This document shows positions 50,301 through 61,240 of a stretch of 64,000 nt of DNA, in pieces; the first letter of the stretch is position 1; each line of letters begins with the position of its first letter. Below the pieces are notes generated by a model. That model was not told the DNA's origin, searched no databases, and worked only from the letters and a program-made list of their open reading frames with translations. The stretch covers positions 48,932-112,931 of the forward strand of contig JANSLP010000083.1 in assembly GCA_029298735.1 (NCBI GenBank), written 5' to 3'. Both the position numbers and the translations under genes were made by a program. Source of the DNA: Ophiostoma sp. CBS 140.51. Lineage: Eukaryota > Ascomycota > Sordariomycetes > Ophiostomatales > Ophiostomataceae.

Positions 50301-51761
50301 CCTGCCCTCACCCTGTGGCCCTGCCCTCCGCCCCCATTCCCCACCCACCCAGGTGCCTGTTTTTGGCCCTGCCCGGGCGCTCCTTCCCGCTCACACTGTC
50401 TTGTGCTGTCTCGCTCTCGTTCTGTGCCTGCCCTCTGTACGACGTACCTGACCTGTCTGTGACCACCCACTGGCAACTGCACAGGCCCCTGCCCGCCTGT
50501 CGCCCCTTCCCATTTTCCCAGTTCGCTTTCCTTTCATTTCCTGTCTGTTCCCTCTGTTTTCCCTTCCCTCCTCGAAATCTCCAAATCTCTCGATTTCGTT
50601 AACCAACCAACCCTTTCCCTCACTCTCCTTTCCTTTCTCTCTCTCTTCTCCCTCACCCTTCCGCCAGGCAAACAGCGAAGCAGCGCGTGTCACATCCACG
50701 GTTGCTTTTGCTTCTTTCTTTTTCAACCGCCTTCTCTGCCCTCCTTTTCGCAATCTCGACTTTCCAGCAACTCTTTCGTCAATCCTTTCGGCTCGATCGT
50801 CCCTTTTCTCTCTCACGAAACCCACAATCTCGCATCTTCGATCGCAACCCCCTGGGTCAATTCCGGCACCTCGAGACTTTTCAACCTCGCTCTTCTCTTT
50901 TGCTGGTTTTGCCCGTCCGCTCCTTATTCTCGATCCTCAATTTCTGCTCGATCGACTCTCCTGTTTCTGTTTTACGCCGACGTTTTTCGACTGCTTTCTG
51001 CATCTGTTCTCTCGATTCCACGCATCGCCTGCAACGCCTAATTTCAATCTTACTGCATACAATTTCGTCGCGACACGCTTTCCTTCCGGCTTCGTTTAAC
51101 TTTCTGTCGCCTCGCGCTCGCCTCCGAATAGCGTTCTATTTCCCGTTTCCTGTCTTTTTCGACGTAACGCAACTTTTATGACATCGTAAAGAGGAGTCAA
51201 AACCGTTCAGGTACGAAAATGCCAAAGAAAAAAACCAAGCGAGATACGGGTCGCCCGTTGGCGCCCTGTCTCTCCCTGGCTTCCCCCATGTCTTGTCGTC
51301 CTCTCCCTTTCTTCCAACAGTTCCCCTTTGTCGCCACTCTTTCTTTCAATCAACGGCGGCTTGTTTAGCTGTACCTGAATTACGCCCGAATAGCCTCGTC
51401 TAGTTTTTGCCTTGTCTCTTCTAGCGCTTCCTGGCTTACTGATATTCGTTTTCTTTGATAGACTTCTTTTGGTAGCGTTTTTTTTACAACACGCGCCCGC
51501 TTCGACCGATCTTCGAGTTTTATGTGTACGCCTTTTTCGATACCGGATTTGCCATTTCGACTTTTGGATTTCGACAATCCGCGAGATATTCACTTTCATT
51601 TTCTGCACGTTGACTTTACCGCAAACGCATCCGACGAAACCCGCATCCTGCAACGGCGCTCTCGATCCACGCATCTTCCGTCCGCGCCAATGTCACCGCT
51701 CTCCAACTAAGTTGCTCATTGTTTTCTCTCTGGAGCCGCAGAGCGGCGTAGGCATAGAAAC
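41304..51761. other. 10.5-kb gap between divergent genes
   Basis: No gene with a recognisable product in either strand. The right end (about 50200-51700) is strongly CT-rich on the + strand and probably is leader and promoter of the gene at 51762. One small frame at 45008-45358 looks somewhat coding-like and is listed separately. Frames such as 43161-43649, 45066-45674 and 47475-48008 show no domains or convincing codon use. Confidence 0.45.
45008..45358 (+). CDS. Possible small protein, unrecognised
   Basis: A 116-codon frame from an ATG in a favourable context (AAATCAAATGG). The first 80 or so residues look like ordinary protein (for example VDIVRGETQFQINGYVDYF and RIVESAWDVPL) and are acidic and hydrophilic. 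The last part is basic and less convincing. It has no signal peptide, membrane segment or known motif. It could be a small gene, a first exon, or chance; nothing else supports it. Confidence 0.18.
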   Translation: MDDQRVDIVRGETQFQINGYVDYFSNTGADTPIPANIEVPSPAPRIVESAWDVPLSAGESDVPFLESTFASSSPSHTIPPTHVMQAKRKRVSVRNLQSQSIAFSFSSCPLCVSSIR

Positions 51762-54700
51762 ATGGCAACGGCTCTCACAATAGACGTCCCGCCGCCACAC
51801 ACTGCTCCTCCGCACTCACCGATGAACATGGACATGGACGCACTTTCCGCCACGATGGCGGCCGCCAGCGAACCTTTCGCGAAGCCGTCTTCGCCGCGCC
51901 CTATCCCCTCTCCGGTGTCGATCCCACCACGCTTTGACGACGACAGCCACATGAGCGGCGCATTCCATGCTTCGGGCTCCTCTCCAAGCCCACAGGCATC
52001 GCCCCGTTTCCAACATGTCCCGCCGCCACCGCCGATCCCCGATTTCGTCTTCCCCGCGAGATCCTCGACTTCTGCACCATCTTCTTACTCCCGTGCAACC
52101 GGCAGACGGCCAAAATCAGTGGCTGACCTGCACGACCGCGGCAGCACACTTTCCCCGGGCCCCGCCGGCAACATACCCGTTCGCACGATGCGTTCGCCCG
52201 CTCTCCCCGACTTCTCCTTCAACCCCGGCGCCAGCCTGCCTCCCACACCCGGCCATGCCTTCCTCAGTCCCCCCCAGTCTCCCCAGTCTCCAAGGGCCAT
52301 CCCCATGCGGCCTGGCGGTGGCGGTCACAGACGTGGTGGCAGTGAGTTTGTTGGCGGCAGCGTGCGCCATGGCGAAGCCTTCACATTCATGAGCACCAGT
52401 CCCACAAAGTCAGAGAGCGGCCTTGCGTCGCCTCTGCTGTCTCCTCTGAAGAGCCCCGCTGGCCCATCTGGCGCTTCTGGCTCAAAACCGGCGGGCCCGC
52501 CTCATGGCCGTCGCGGTCACGCCCACCGGCGGTCTGCTGCTATCTCTAGCCACGATATCTCCGACATTCTCCAACCAACCAGCCCGAACCCACCTCCTCG
52601 TGGAAACAGCGCGCCTAACAGCCCGTCTGGATTCGACTGCAAGGAGACGAAGTCGTACACATTCCCGGAGAGAACTCCTACGGACAGCGCAAAAGCTTTG
52701 TCGATTACCGATATTGAAGCTCCCGAGGCAACGAAACTAGAGGAGGTTCCTGAGCCTGAGGCAGCGACACCAGTAGAAGAGCCAGTTGCCGCAACACCGA
52801 AATCTGCCGCACAACCGCGTGCACGGGTTGGTTTCTCGGACACCCTCGAGTTCATCCCGCGCCCCCTGTCTCTTGTTTCGAGCGACACTTCTAGCACGAT
52901 GACTGCGCGCCCTCCGACAGGAAGCGGCAATCATTCGGTGTCTGGCAGCATTTCTTCTATCATCTCTCTGAACGCCTCGATTGCTGCTAGCATTGAGCGT
53001 GATGGCATATCTCCACTTGTTCGCAGCCCATCCCGGAGCACAGTGACTGAGTCAAGACCCAGCACAGCTGGTGCCGTTCTTGACCGGACCCAGAGCATCA
53101 TTGGTCCTGAGGACAATGATGGCGTGTCTCCTCGGAGACGCAACTCAATCCCTCTTCTTGCCGCTATGCCCGCGGAAACTTCTGGTACCGACGCTGCTGC
53201 ACAGGCACTTCCTAGCCCGAACAAGACCCCGAAGCGATGGTCATTCTTCAGCCTCGACCCCTTCATTGGCGGTAGCAGCAGCAACAGCATTAGCTCGCCC
53301 AAAGGCTCCTGCCATCACAGCCCCGTTTTCGCCGACGAGCCGTCACCAAAGGTGGCCGACAGCGTCACATCTGCCACATCTCATTCTTCGACACAAAAAA
53401 CGGAGCGTAGTGTCGCGCTTACCGAGGACACAGTTATGGATGACGCGCCATCGCCCTCCAAGACTGTGACGCGGAAGCCGAGCAACAACAAAAAGAAGAA
53501 GAAGGTCAAGACGTGGGGCATTCTTGGACGTAAGTCTAAGCCTCGTCGCAAGAGCCGCCGTGCTCCGACACCGCCTCCAGTCCAGTCCCAAATCGATAGC
53601 GACGACGAGGAGTCGATTGAGGCGCCTGCTGAGGCCATTGGCTTGGCTATCAGCGAGCCTTCCACTACAGAGAGCTTTCCGGCCCCTCCCGTGGTTCTGG
53701 TTACGCCCTCTGGGTCGCCTTCCGAGCCGCGCGACGCTTTCTCGACCTGGCAGCCTCTGCCTTCTCCTTCCATCTCTGCTCCCGACGACGACCCGTCCTT
53801 CTCGATGATCGACCTCGATGCTGCCCTCGGTCCCTTCAACACTCCTCTTCCCCGGAACTACGAGTGGGAGGCCGCGCAGCGTGCTGGTGGTCTGTCCAAG
53901 AGACAGTTGCACAGTGCTGCCGGTATGACTCGGTTCACCGGCCCTGGTATGCACTACTCGCATCGCCGCGCTGAGAGTGCACCCGAGATGCCGCCTTTCA
54001 ACCGTGCGGGTATTCCTTGCTTCAACAGTGCGACTGCTATGGCAGACGTGTTCGAAGAGGAAGAAGAGGAGGACGAAAACAAGGCTGCCTCTGGCGACAC
54101 GATGGAGTCGTCGACTTCGACCAAGCAGCCTGAAGAAACTGCTCCCAAGCCGACGTCAGTCCACTCGATGTCTTCTACTTCGAGCACACCGCCTCGACAG
54201 CCATCCGAGTTCCTCGACCACCGTCCTCCCAGCATCGATATCCGCGTCACGTCTTCCGACGGTGCCGAGGGTTCATCTTACGACCGGGGCTTCGACTTCT
54301 CGTCTGCCGTTAGCGATGACGCCACGTCGTCCATTGCTCTCAGTCGTCGTGGTAGCGGGCTTAGTGGGTTGAGCGACGATGATAAGACGCAGCCGAGCAT
54401 GGGCCTCAAGTCGGAGTACTCTGCCAGCTCACTCCATGATGACGTGATTGTCGAGGAGGATGCCGGTAGCTTCACTTTTGGCGATGACGGTTGCGACTTT
54501 GTCATGGAGTCGTCGTCCGACTCAACGATTCACTCGCCTGGCCGGCTTATGAAGGGCAAGGACCTGGCGCCCGTGGATGTGAGCCCGCTTCACCTGCCTG
54601 CGACTGGTTCCCTTGCGCCGATCAGCCCCTACTCGATGGCTCCTTCGTCTGCCTTCCCTTCGCCTCGTTCACCGATGTCGTACGACGCCAATCGAATCTC

Positions 54701-55145
54701 GACGGCACCCTCGTCTGTGACGGAGGACAACTTCCAGTCTCTTCTTCTGGGCGAGCCGGGCCCTGAGGTCCGCATCTCGAGCGACATTCCTTCGTTGACT
54801 AGCAGCAACTCGACCATGACGCGCGAGAGCGCCGTGCCCCACAACGGGCCCCAGTACCCACCTCTGGGTGGCCAGCCTCGGCCGTACCTGCCATCTCGTG
54901 GCAACGACCGCCCCGCCTCGTTCACGTCGACAGCCTTTGGACGCAGACGCTCTAGTTTGGCTAGTCTGCACCGGTTGATCAGCACGTCGCACGGCGAAAG
55001 GAGCAAGTTGTCGATTGAGGTGCAGCTGGACAGCGCGAGCACGACCGGCGCGACGGATCCCGAGAAGAAGGCCAAGCATAGCAAGGCCAAGCGTATCAGC
55101 CGGATGATGCAGTTCTGGCGCGGCAAGGACGAGGCGACGTCGTGA
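51762..55145 (+). CDS. Large disordered Ser/Pro-rich protein ('cell wall proline rich protein' type)
   Basis: A single exon of 1127 residues, almost entirely low-complexity: Pro/Ser-rich N terminus, many SP/TP sites, a lysine/arginine block at about 577-606 (a likely nuclear localisation signal), an acidic run near 765-775 and a basic C terminus ending ISRMMQFWRGKDEATS. Two ordered-looking islands, SKRQLHSAAGMTRF at 712-725 and HRRAESAPEMPPF at 734-746, are what I recall as conserved in filamentous ascomycete proteins annotated 'cell wall proline rich protein'. There is no signal peptide, so that name is probably misleading. The basic block and phospho-site density fit an intracellular regulatory or scaffold protein. 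Function is unknown. The ATG at 51762 follows a very long CT-rich leader. Confidence 0.8.
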   Translation: MATALTIDVPPPHTAPPHSPMNMDMDALSATMAAASEPFAKPSSPRPIPSPVSIPPRFDDDSHMSGAFHASGSSPSPQASPRFQHVPPPPPIPDFVFPARSSTSAPSSYSRATGRRPKSVADLHDRGSTLSPGPAGNIPVRTMRSPALPDFSFNPGASLPPTPGHAFLSPPQSPQSPRAIPMRPGGGGHRRGGSEFVGGSVRHGEAFTFMSTSPTKSESGLASPLLSPLKSPAGPSGASGSKPAGPPHGRRGHAHRRSAAISSHDISDILQPTSPNPPPRGNSAPNSPSGFDCKETKSYTFPERTPTDSAKALSITDIEAPEATKLEEVPEPEAATPVEEPVAATPKSAAQPRARVGFSDTLEFIPRPLSLVSSDTSSTMTARPPTGSGNHSVSGSISSIISLNASIAASIERDGISPLVRSPSRSTVTESRPSTAGAVLDRTQSIIGPEDNDGVSPRRRNSIPLLAAMPAETSGTDAAAQALPSPNKTPKRWSFFSLDPFIGGSSSNSISSPKGSCHHSPVFADEPSPKVADSVTSATSHSSTQKTERSVALTEDTVMDDAPSPSKTVTRKPSNNKKKKKVKTWGILGRKSKPRRKSRRAPTPPPVQSQIDSDDEESIEAPAEAIGLAISEPSTTESFPAPPVVLVTPSGSPSEPRDAFSTWQPLPSPSISAPDDDPSFSMIDLDAALGPFNTPLPRNYEWEAAQRAGGLSKRQLHSAAGMTRFTGPGMHYSHRRAESAPEMPPFNRAGIPCFNSATAMADVFEEEEEEDENKAASGDTMESSTSTKQPEETAPKPTSVHSMSSTSSTPPRQPSEFLDHRPPSIDIRVTSSDGAEGSSYDRGFDFSSAVSDDATSSIALSRRGSGLSGLSDDDKTQPSMGLKSEYSASSLHDDVIVEEDAGSFTFGDDGCDFVMESSSDSTIHSPGRLMKGKDLAPVDVSPLHLPATGSLAPISPYSMAPSSAFPSPRSPMSYDANRISTAPSSVTEDNFQSLLLGEPGPEVRISSDIPSLTSSNSTMTRESAVPHNGPQYPPLGGQPRPYLPSRGNDRPASFTSTAFGRRRSSLASLHRLISTSHGERSKLSIEVQLDSASTTGATDPEKKAKHSKAKRISRMMQFWRGKDEATS

Positions 55146-56627
55146 GGGTACACCTTGTCGACACTCATACTCTTCACTGAAACTTTACAACTTTACAACA
55201 CAACACACAACCACTTGTGAACCGCGTATCACACACAATAATTTCCTTTTTACTCTCAACCACTCACATTCTCTCAACATTTTTTTCTCGATTTCTCAAT
55301 ATCTCAATATCACACACTCTCTCTTTAAGCGTTTTTTGTTTGACGACCAGCATGAAGCAACCTTTTTTCTTACTTTTCATTTTTGTTTGTGCATGACGAA
55401 CGGCAAGCAGAGCGCTTACCAGTTTTGCGGCACCCAAAGGGTCCAAAGGGGGTGCGAGGAGGAGCTTTGGGAGGGGTGCATTGCAAAACGAGGAGGATAG
55501 GGGAATTTTCCTTAGTCGGAGCAACACATCTTGGGGACCGGTTGGCTCTCATCTATCTTTGTCGATATCTAAGCTTTGATGTCATTTTCTATTTTGTTAT
55601 TTTCTTCTTCTTCTCTTCTTATTTGTACACAAAAGCTCCAACTCAGCATCTGGACTATTACAAACAGAACAGCGAGTGGCACATTTAGCATTTGGCGGCT
55701 ATCTTTTTTTTACCCATTTACTTTTTCTTCTTCTTCATATATCTTTTCTCTTTTCTTTATAAAAGAGTCTAACGAACGACCTTTTTTATGTATTTTTTAC
55801 CATTTCCCAATTTTATGCTACATTACCATAATTGTGCCTGTATCTTTCGTAGTGTTTATGCCGTGTATATCTTTGTCTTGGTCGTTGTTTGTTCCAAATG
55901 AGATCCAGAGTGCTAATGTGTGAGTTTCAAAGCAAGCACAGGCCTTGCGTCTTGACAACAGTCGAACACTTGTATATAGAAAACAATAATCTAATAAATC
56001 CACCTTCTGTATAAGTATATTGCAAACATAGTTTCGAATTGCAGTCTGGAGTTACTGTTTGATTGTGATTGTGTTGAAAAGGAAGAGATGTCGTTCTTGG
56101 TTCTAAACTCAAGTTGTGTAAATTGCTACGGCTGAGTGGAGGAAGGCACGGCCCAACCACTAGCGCGGTTTCCCTCAGCTCTTTGTTGGTTGTTGGCTGC
56201 AGGGGACGCAATTGCCTAGGCAATTTGGACCTTGGCTTGGGAAAAGTGGTAGTGACCAACCCGAGCTTTGCGGAGAAAGCTCTCTCTTTTCGGGCGGCAG
56301 CCGCAGCTGTGCTACATGATACTGTATTGCTCTCCACAGCGACGGGGCTTACTTTACTTTCACGTGGACGCTTTTGGGAGGCGAATGAACGGTCGGCTTT
56401 CACCAAAACAACAAAACACATTGAAGCTTCAACAACTGGATTTCGCATCACCAACGACGTTTAATTGACGGCGGATTCCTCAATTCGTGTCGCGTTTACG
56501 TGTTCGACATTTCCATTCCAATTAAACCTCGACCACTCCTCTTCCTATTCGCAAACGAGCTCCAAAAGCTCGCGCGCGACGAACCTACGACCTCCATCCG
56601 AATAACTACACATCTCCCACACACAAC
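55146..56627. other. Intergenic between two + strand genes
   Basis: AT-rich 3' sequence of the preceding gene (about 55150-56050) followed by the Pex4 promoter region. No frame is recognisable. Confidence 0.5.
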
Positions 56628-57236
56628 ATGGCCGCACGAACAGCAACCCGTCGCCTCCTCCGCGAATTCGAGGGCTGGCAGTCCGACCAGGAAGAGTTTC
56701 TGGCTGCTCGCCAGGCCGCTACCGACAAGATCGCCGCCGCCGAAGCGAGTGGAAGCGAAGAGGAAATTGCCGCCGCCAAAGAAGCCGCTCTCGTCCTCGA
56801 AGAAAACAACCCAGACCGCGGTATCGAGCGCCTGGGCCCCGCCGCCGACGGCGACGATCTTTTCGCCTGGGAAGCCGTCCTCAACGGCCGTGGCAACGTC
56901 GGCGGCGGTTACGACAATGGCCGTTGGTTGCTCAAAGTTCAGCTGCCCGCGGGCTACCCGAATCAGCCGCCCGTCGTGACGTTTGTGACGCCGATTATGC
57001 ACGCCAACGTGCACCCTGTCACAGGTGCTGTCTGCCTGGATCTGCTGCAGTCGGCCTGGACACCTGCTTTGACAGTCGTGTCGTGCATCCGGGCCGTGCG
57101 GATGCTGCTGAGCACACCAGGCACAGACAGCCCACTCAACATTGACCTGGCGGCGCTGTTGCGGGCCGGCGACACGGTGGCTGCGGCGCGGCTGGTGGCT
57201 CTGTGGTGCGAGGAGCAGCGGTATGAGGGGGCATAG
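56628..57236 (+). CDS. pex4: Peroxisomal ubiquitin-conjugating enzyme Pex4
   Basis: An intronless frame of 202 residues with an E2 (UBC) fold. Pex4 is the membrane-recruited E2 (partner Pex22) that monoubiquitinates the import receptor Pex5, allowing its recycling from the peroxisome. The catalytic Cys136 lies in VCLDLLQSAWTPALTV, and the CLDLL..(A/S)WTPA pattern with the following DSPLNIDLA is diagnostic for Pex4 among E2s. The backbone strand GYPNQPPVVTFVTPIMH precedes it. Two oddities: the E2 'HPN' triad reads HAN (MHANVHP), keeping the catalytic Asn; and an alanine/glutamate-rich insertion at about 30-62 makes the protein longer than typical Pex4. The ATG context (CAACATGG) is good. Confidence 0.93.
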   Translation: MAARTATRRLLREFEGWQSDQEEFLAARQAATDKIAAAEASGSEEEIAAAKEAALVLEENNPDRGIERLGPAADGDDLFAWEAVLNGRGNVGGGYDNGRWLLKVQLPAGYPNQPPVVTFVTPIMHANVHPVTGAVCLDLLQSAWTPALTVVSCIRAVRMLLSTPGTDSPLNIDLAALLRAGDTVAAARLVALWCEEQRYEGA

Positions 57237-59640
57237 AAGGAGAGAGATTCATGACAATTGGGAAAGGGGGAGGGTCACATTTGTAAATAAAATACCACGG
57301 CATCGGCATTGCTTATTTTTTTTCTTTGTTTTGTACATATATATTCTTTGGCTTTCTATTTATCATAAGATATCTGTTTCTTTATATAAAGCTTATTATT
57401 GTTGCCCCCATAGAAGAAGGAGAGAAGAAGGAGCGAAGACATCGTAGATCACACACGAGTACATATACAAGAGGAGTGGGTGGGAAAAGCAATAGGAAGA
57501 TGGAAGAGATCTACCTAGCTAGAGTCCTCTGCCAGGCCACCTGTATAAGGCGCCCAGGGTGAGATATGCCTAGCACAAGTATGGCCCTAGGTGTCTAAAA
57601 AAGAGACGTGGGACCGTCTTGTCGCGTTGCATATCACGTAGTCTAGAGGATGTTGTATTCTACACAGTGAACCAGCGACAGGGCTCGGGCTGTTGATATT
57701 CAAAATCACACTGGAGTTGGTTTGAAAGAGGGGAAGTTGACGTAAGTGTCGACGAGCAAAGAGGTGTGCTGACCTGGAAATGGGTTTGCATCTGGCGTTG
57801 ATGCGGTCGAGACACCGAACTGTCGCCTCATGGGCAACATGGGCCAGATCATAGATCATGCAAGTCATCTCGGTGTAGAGTAAAACCTATGGCATCTTCG
57901 CTCGTACCGGAAGGAGCCCTGCAACAGCTGATAAATGACTTCTATAGAAATTGTTTTCGATGGACTCTACGTATGTCGTAAACTATCGCACAATTCGGAG
58001 TTCTGGGCGGATAGGGCCAGAAGTTTTTGTCCAAACTCTCGGTGCCATGGAAAGACTTCTCCAAGCGCTTGAGACACACGATGGAGCACTGTGTGGCCGG
58101 CGCCCGAAGAAGGAAAGAAGAACATAGAAAAAGAGTTCCGTTGTTGGACGTTATCCATCTGGGCTCAGAAGATCGTGGTGTATGCTGTCTTGTTGGAAAT
58201 TCCGCATAGGGGAAGCTAGTTCTACAAGATTCGTAGGGGAGAAAAAATGTGTGTAATTGCGGTGGCCTATACTTGGTGGAAAGTGTGAAGTGATATGCCT
58301 CCCGCTTTACTTTGTATAGAGGGACACATGTTGCCTTTGTCGCCCTTGTCACTGCCTGTTCTCCGACCTGTTTCAACTTCTTCGTGGTCATGGCGTGTGG
58401 TGAACATCGTTATGTTGCTATCCCAGGGATCAACTTGAGATCAAAAATGCGGTTGTGAAATAGCTAGTGTTCCGAGGGATACACCACCATCACGATACTA
58501 CCACACATTCGTCGCGAAGCTTGAGATGTTGAGAGCTCGGGAAAGTCGCCCCATCATGACGCCGAAGGCCTTGTCTTTTATTTTAAAGGCAAGACCTGAT
58601 AACAAAAGTCTGTTTGTGGTGTAAATGTCGTTTTAGCCATGGCGTTGATAATGTCTTGGCCGCTTTGTGGCAAAGCGGCGCGTATATCAATGGATGCCTT
58701 GGAATCTCATGTCCAAGTATTCAGCAAATGGAAGAGGGCCCTCATTGTCTAATTGCCATGAACGTGTCCTCCCCCCCGAACGTGATATATGATCTCGGTG
58801 AGTCAGTTACTTGCGTGCCGAACATCGCGTTACATCCATGGCTTCTTCCTTATGATCGATGTTCATGGTTTGTTAACGTCGTGCACCGTCAACGCTTGAA
58901 CTAGAATCCAGCTTTTGCTGTGTCAGCGTCTGTGATTGGAAAAAGTGACGCCCGTCGATGCCGTAGCCTCCGTAACACTAATATGAGTAGACTTGGTCTC
59001 GATGATAACTCGCGAGATCTTGTCAATGTTTGAGCTATCGGCGGTAAGCATCTCAGAGTTCGATGGGTCCTCAGTCACGCGTTTTATGGAGTCCACGATC
59101 AGCTCATATCGCTCTCACAGAGTTAAAGGTTGGTGACCTCATGGGATCAGAGCCTATGGTGAGCTCTACATTGTTAGTTGCAACTGGTGGCGGTATGAAG
59201 AGATGGGAACAAAAGAGTCTCACCAAGTCGGATGGTGCCAGGCGGGATAATTGGCGTGGGCGACCGACGAGCAGCAGTGGTGTTGCTTGTGAGAGAAGTC
59301 TCAGACTGCATGCATCAAAGTTGAGACCGGTTGTCGTCATAGCCAGAGAAGAAAGTGTCAATGTTGATGCGTTGCTAGCATTCGTCACTAGAGCCACTCT
59401 AACCAATTGAAGTATTGTCGACAGCGCAAAGTCTACCAAAGGACACAGGTTATTGATGCAACCCTCTTTCCCTTTTTTGCTTGCACCAAGCATGCATGCC
59501 ACTCGCCCAAAGCCCAAAAGACATTGAGACCATTAATACCGGGTGTTAGGGTCGCTATCCGGAGAATACTCCTCGTCCGAGGCCTGTCAAAGATGTTGCA
59601 GACATTTCGCCCAATCGTGGTGCTTCGTCCAATTTCTAAA

Positions 59641-59690
59641 GAATGGGCCCAAGCAAAATCTGGGCCGAAGTAAGGATGGGCGGGAGCAAC
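59641..59690. repeat. GGGCCC-centred dispersed repeat, copy 1
   Basis: This copy begins GAATGGGCCC and continues with TGGGCCGAAGTAAGGAT and a purine-rich GGGAGC end. It matches copy 2 at 60039 except in the central spacer. Confidence 0.5.
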
Positions 59691-60038
59691 GAAGGGGCAG
59701 ATTGTTGGAGCAGATTGTTTGATAGACTTCTCAGTGTTAGCTGTGCCCTAAAGTAGCACGAAAAAGCGTAGAGATGGCCGGTATACTTACTCGATCGCCC
59801 GTCAACTCATTCAAGGAGGAGAGTCAGGCATATTGATAACTTAGTATCTTCGCTCTTTGGACAAAGCGTGTGACGGGCGACCATATGATCGGCCGATGTC
59901 CAACAGCCACGACGCTGTACACAGTATTATGTCGGAGTGTCGACTCTGTTGTAGCTTGATTTTGGATGTAAAAGAAAACATCTCTAGTCTGGGTACAAGG
60001 CTTTCATCATGATGTCATGCGTTTCTTTGAAAGACGAG

Positions 60039-60092
60039 GAATGGGCCCAGGCTTTCGCAAGCCTGGGACGAAGTGAGGATAGGAGGAGGAGC
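60039..60092. repeat. GGGCCC-centred dispersed repeat, copy 2
   Basis: This copy begins GAATGGGCCC, has a hairpin AGGCTTTCGCAAGCCT in place of copy 1's spacer, then TGGGACGAAGTGAGGAT and GGAGGAGC. It lies about 400 bases from copy 1 in the same orientation. Confidence 0.5.
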
Positions 60093-61151
60093 AGGAGCGG
60101 CTGGCAGAAGGATAAGGGCGAGGACGAAGAAGGAAAGTGATAAGGAAAGTGAAGGAGAAGGGAATAGGAAGAAAAAATATAGTCGCGTAGATAGAGCCTC
60201 TACTTTATACCTAGGAAGACGCCAGAGGCAAATTTTGTAGTAACAGATAGATAGATAGTAGAGATAGGAGTGTTTGTTAGACAAGAGCTAGGCAGAGTAG
60301 ATGATGATCATGGCAAACGCGTAAAGAATATAAGGGAAGTTACGGAAGTTACTGAAAGATACCAAGTTCTGTTTGACTACCATCGTGGAGACAAAACAAT
60401 ACGTTAAGGTGGAGATGATAACTTGGGAAAGGGGTAAGTAAATAGACGCTGGTAGATGCGCAGAATACACGGATTTCACATGTGCCAAAACCATACTCAT
60501 AATTTACAAGACTAGGCTATTGCCTTGATGTGAACATTATCATAACTCAAATGTCGGCTTCATGTATTCGCTTGCTCTCGATCTTTACAGCTATGTTTTA
60601 AAATCGAACGGGTCTGTTTCACATACATGAAGATATCGGACACATACATAGTCATAGGGAGGCATACAACACAAACTGACTTAAGACAGAAAGCAGATGT
60701 GGCAAGAAGTCAAGATGGAGCAAGTGGCAAGATAGTAACGAAATATAATGATAATGAAAAATGGACCTTTCGTAATATACAAAGACGCCTTTCCCATCTT
60801 ACCAAACCTAGGCGGAGCCAAAAAGAACAAGAATGAAGAGGATAATAAGATATAGGAAGAATAGCAAAGCAAATGAGTAAAAAGACAGTGAAATAGAGAA
60901 AATTGAAACAGAAACGCAAGATAGAGCCTCTTTGGGCAGAATTCTATAAGAGTTCAAGATCGAATTGAGTCCACATCAACACCCTGTGATTTTTTTTGTA
61001 GTTGTCGTATTATTTGTTTTGTTGTCGGCTGCTTTTTTGTCCCGTCTAACCAAAAATAGGAGGAACCTGGCCCCAAAAGTGTGTTGTGTATATAGAGAAT
61101 ATAAAAAGAAGTTGTGTTTGGGTTTTGGAATCGTTACGGTCGTAGTCGTTC

Positions 61152-61173
61152 GGAGGGAGGGGGGGTGGGGGGG
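61152..61173 (+). repeat. G-rich run, potential G-quadruplex
   Basis: Runs of 2, 3, 7 and 7 G separated by single A, A and T lie just past the 3' end of mnn9, on the strand opposite the gene. The runs are long enough to supply four G-tracts. Confidence 0.6.
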
Positions 61174-61240
61174 TGAAGTGAAGACTTGTGGTGCGGTTAT
61201 TGTCCACTATTGCGAGGTGATACGCCAGTCCAATCTATTC

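Larger units (their letters stand above)
57237..61240. other. 4-kb intergenic region with possible transposon remains
   Basis: No supported gene. Two related GGGCCC-centred elements at 59641-59690 and 60039-60092, a repeated 12-mer at 60190 and 60920, GATA repeats near 60245-60259 and a G-rich run at 61152-61173 are the notable features. Frames here are short and unrecognisable. Confidence 0.45.
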
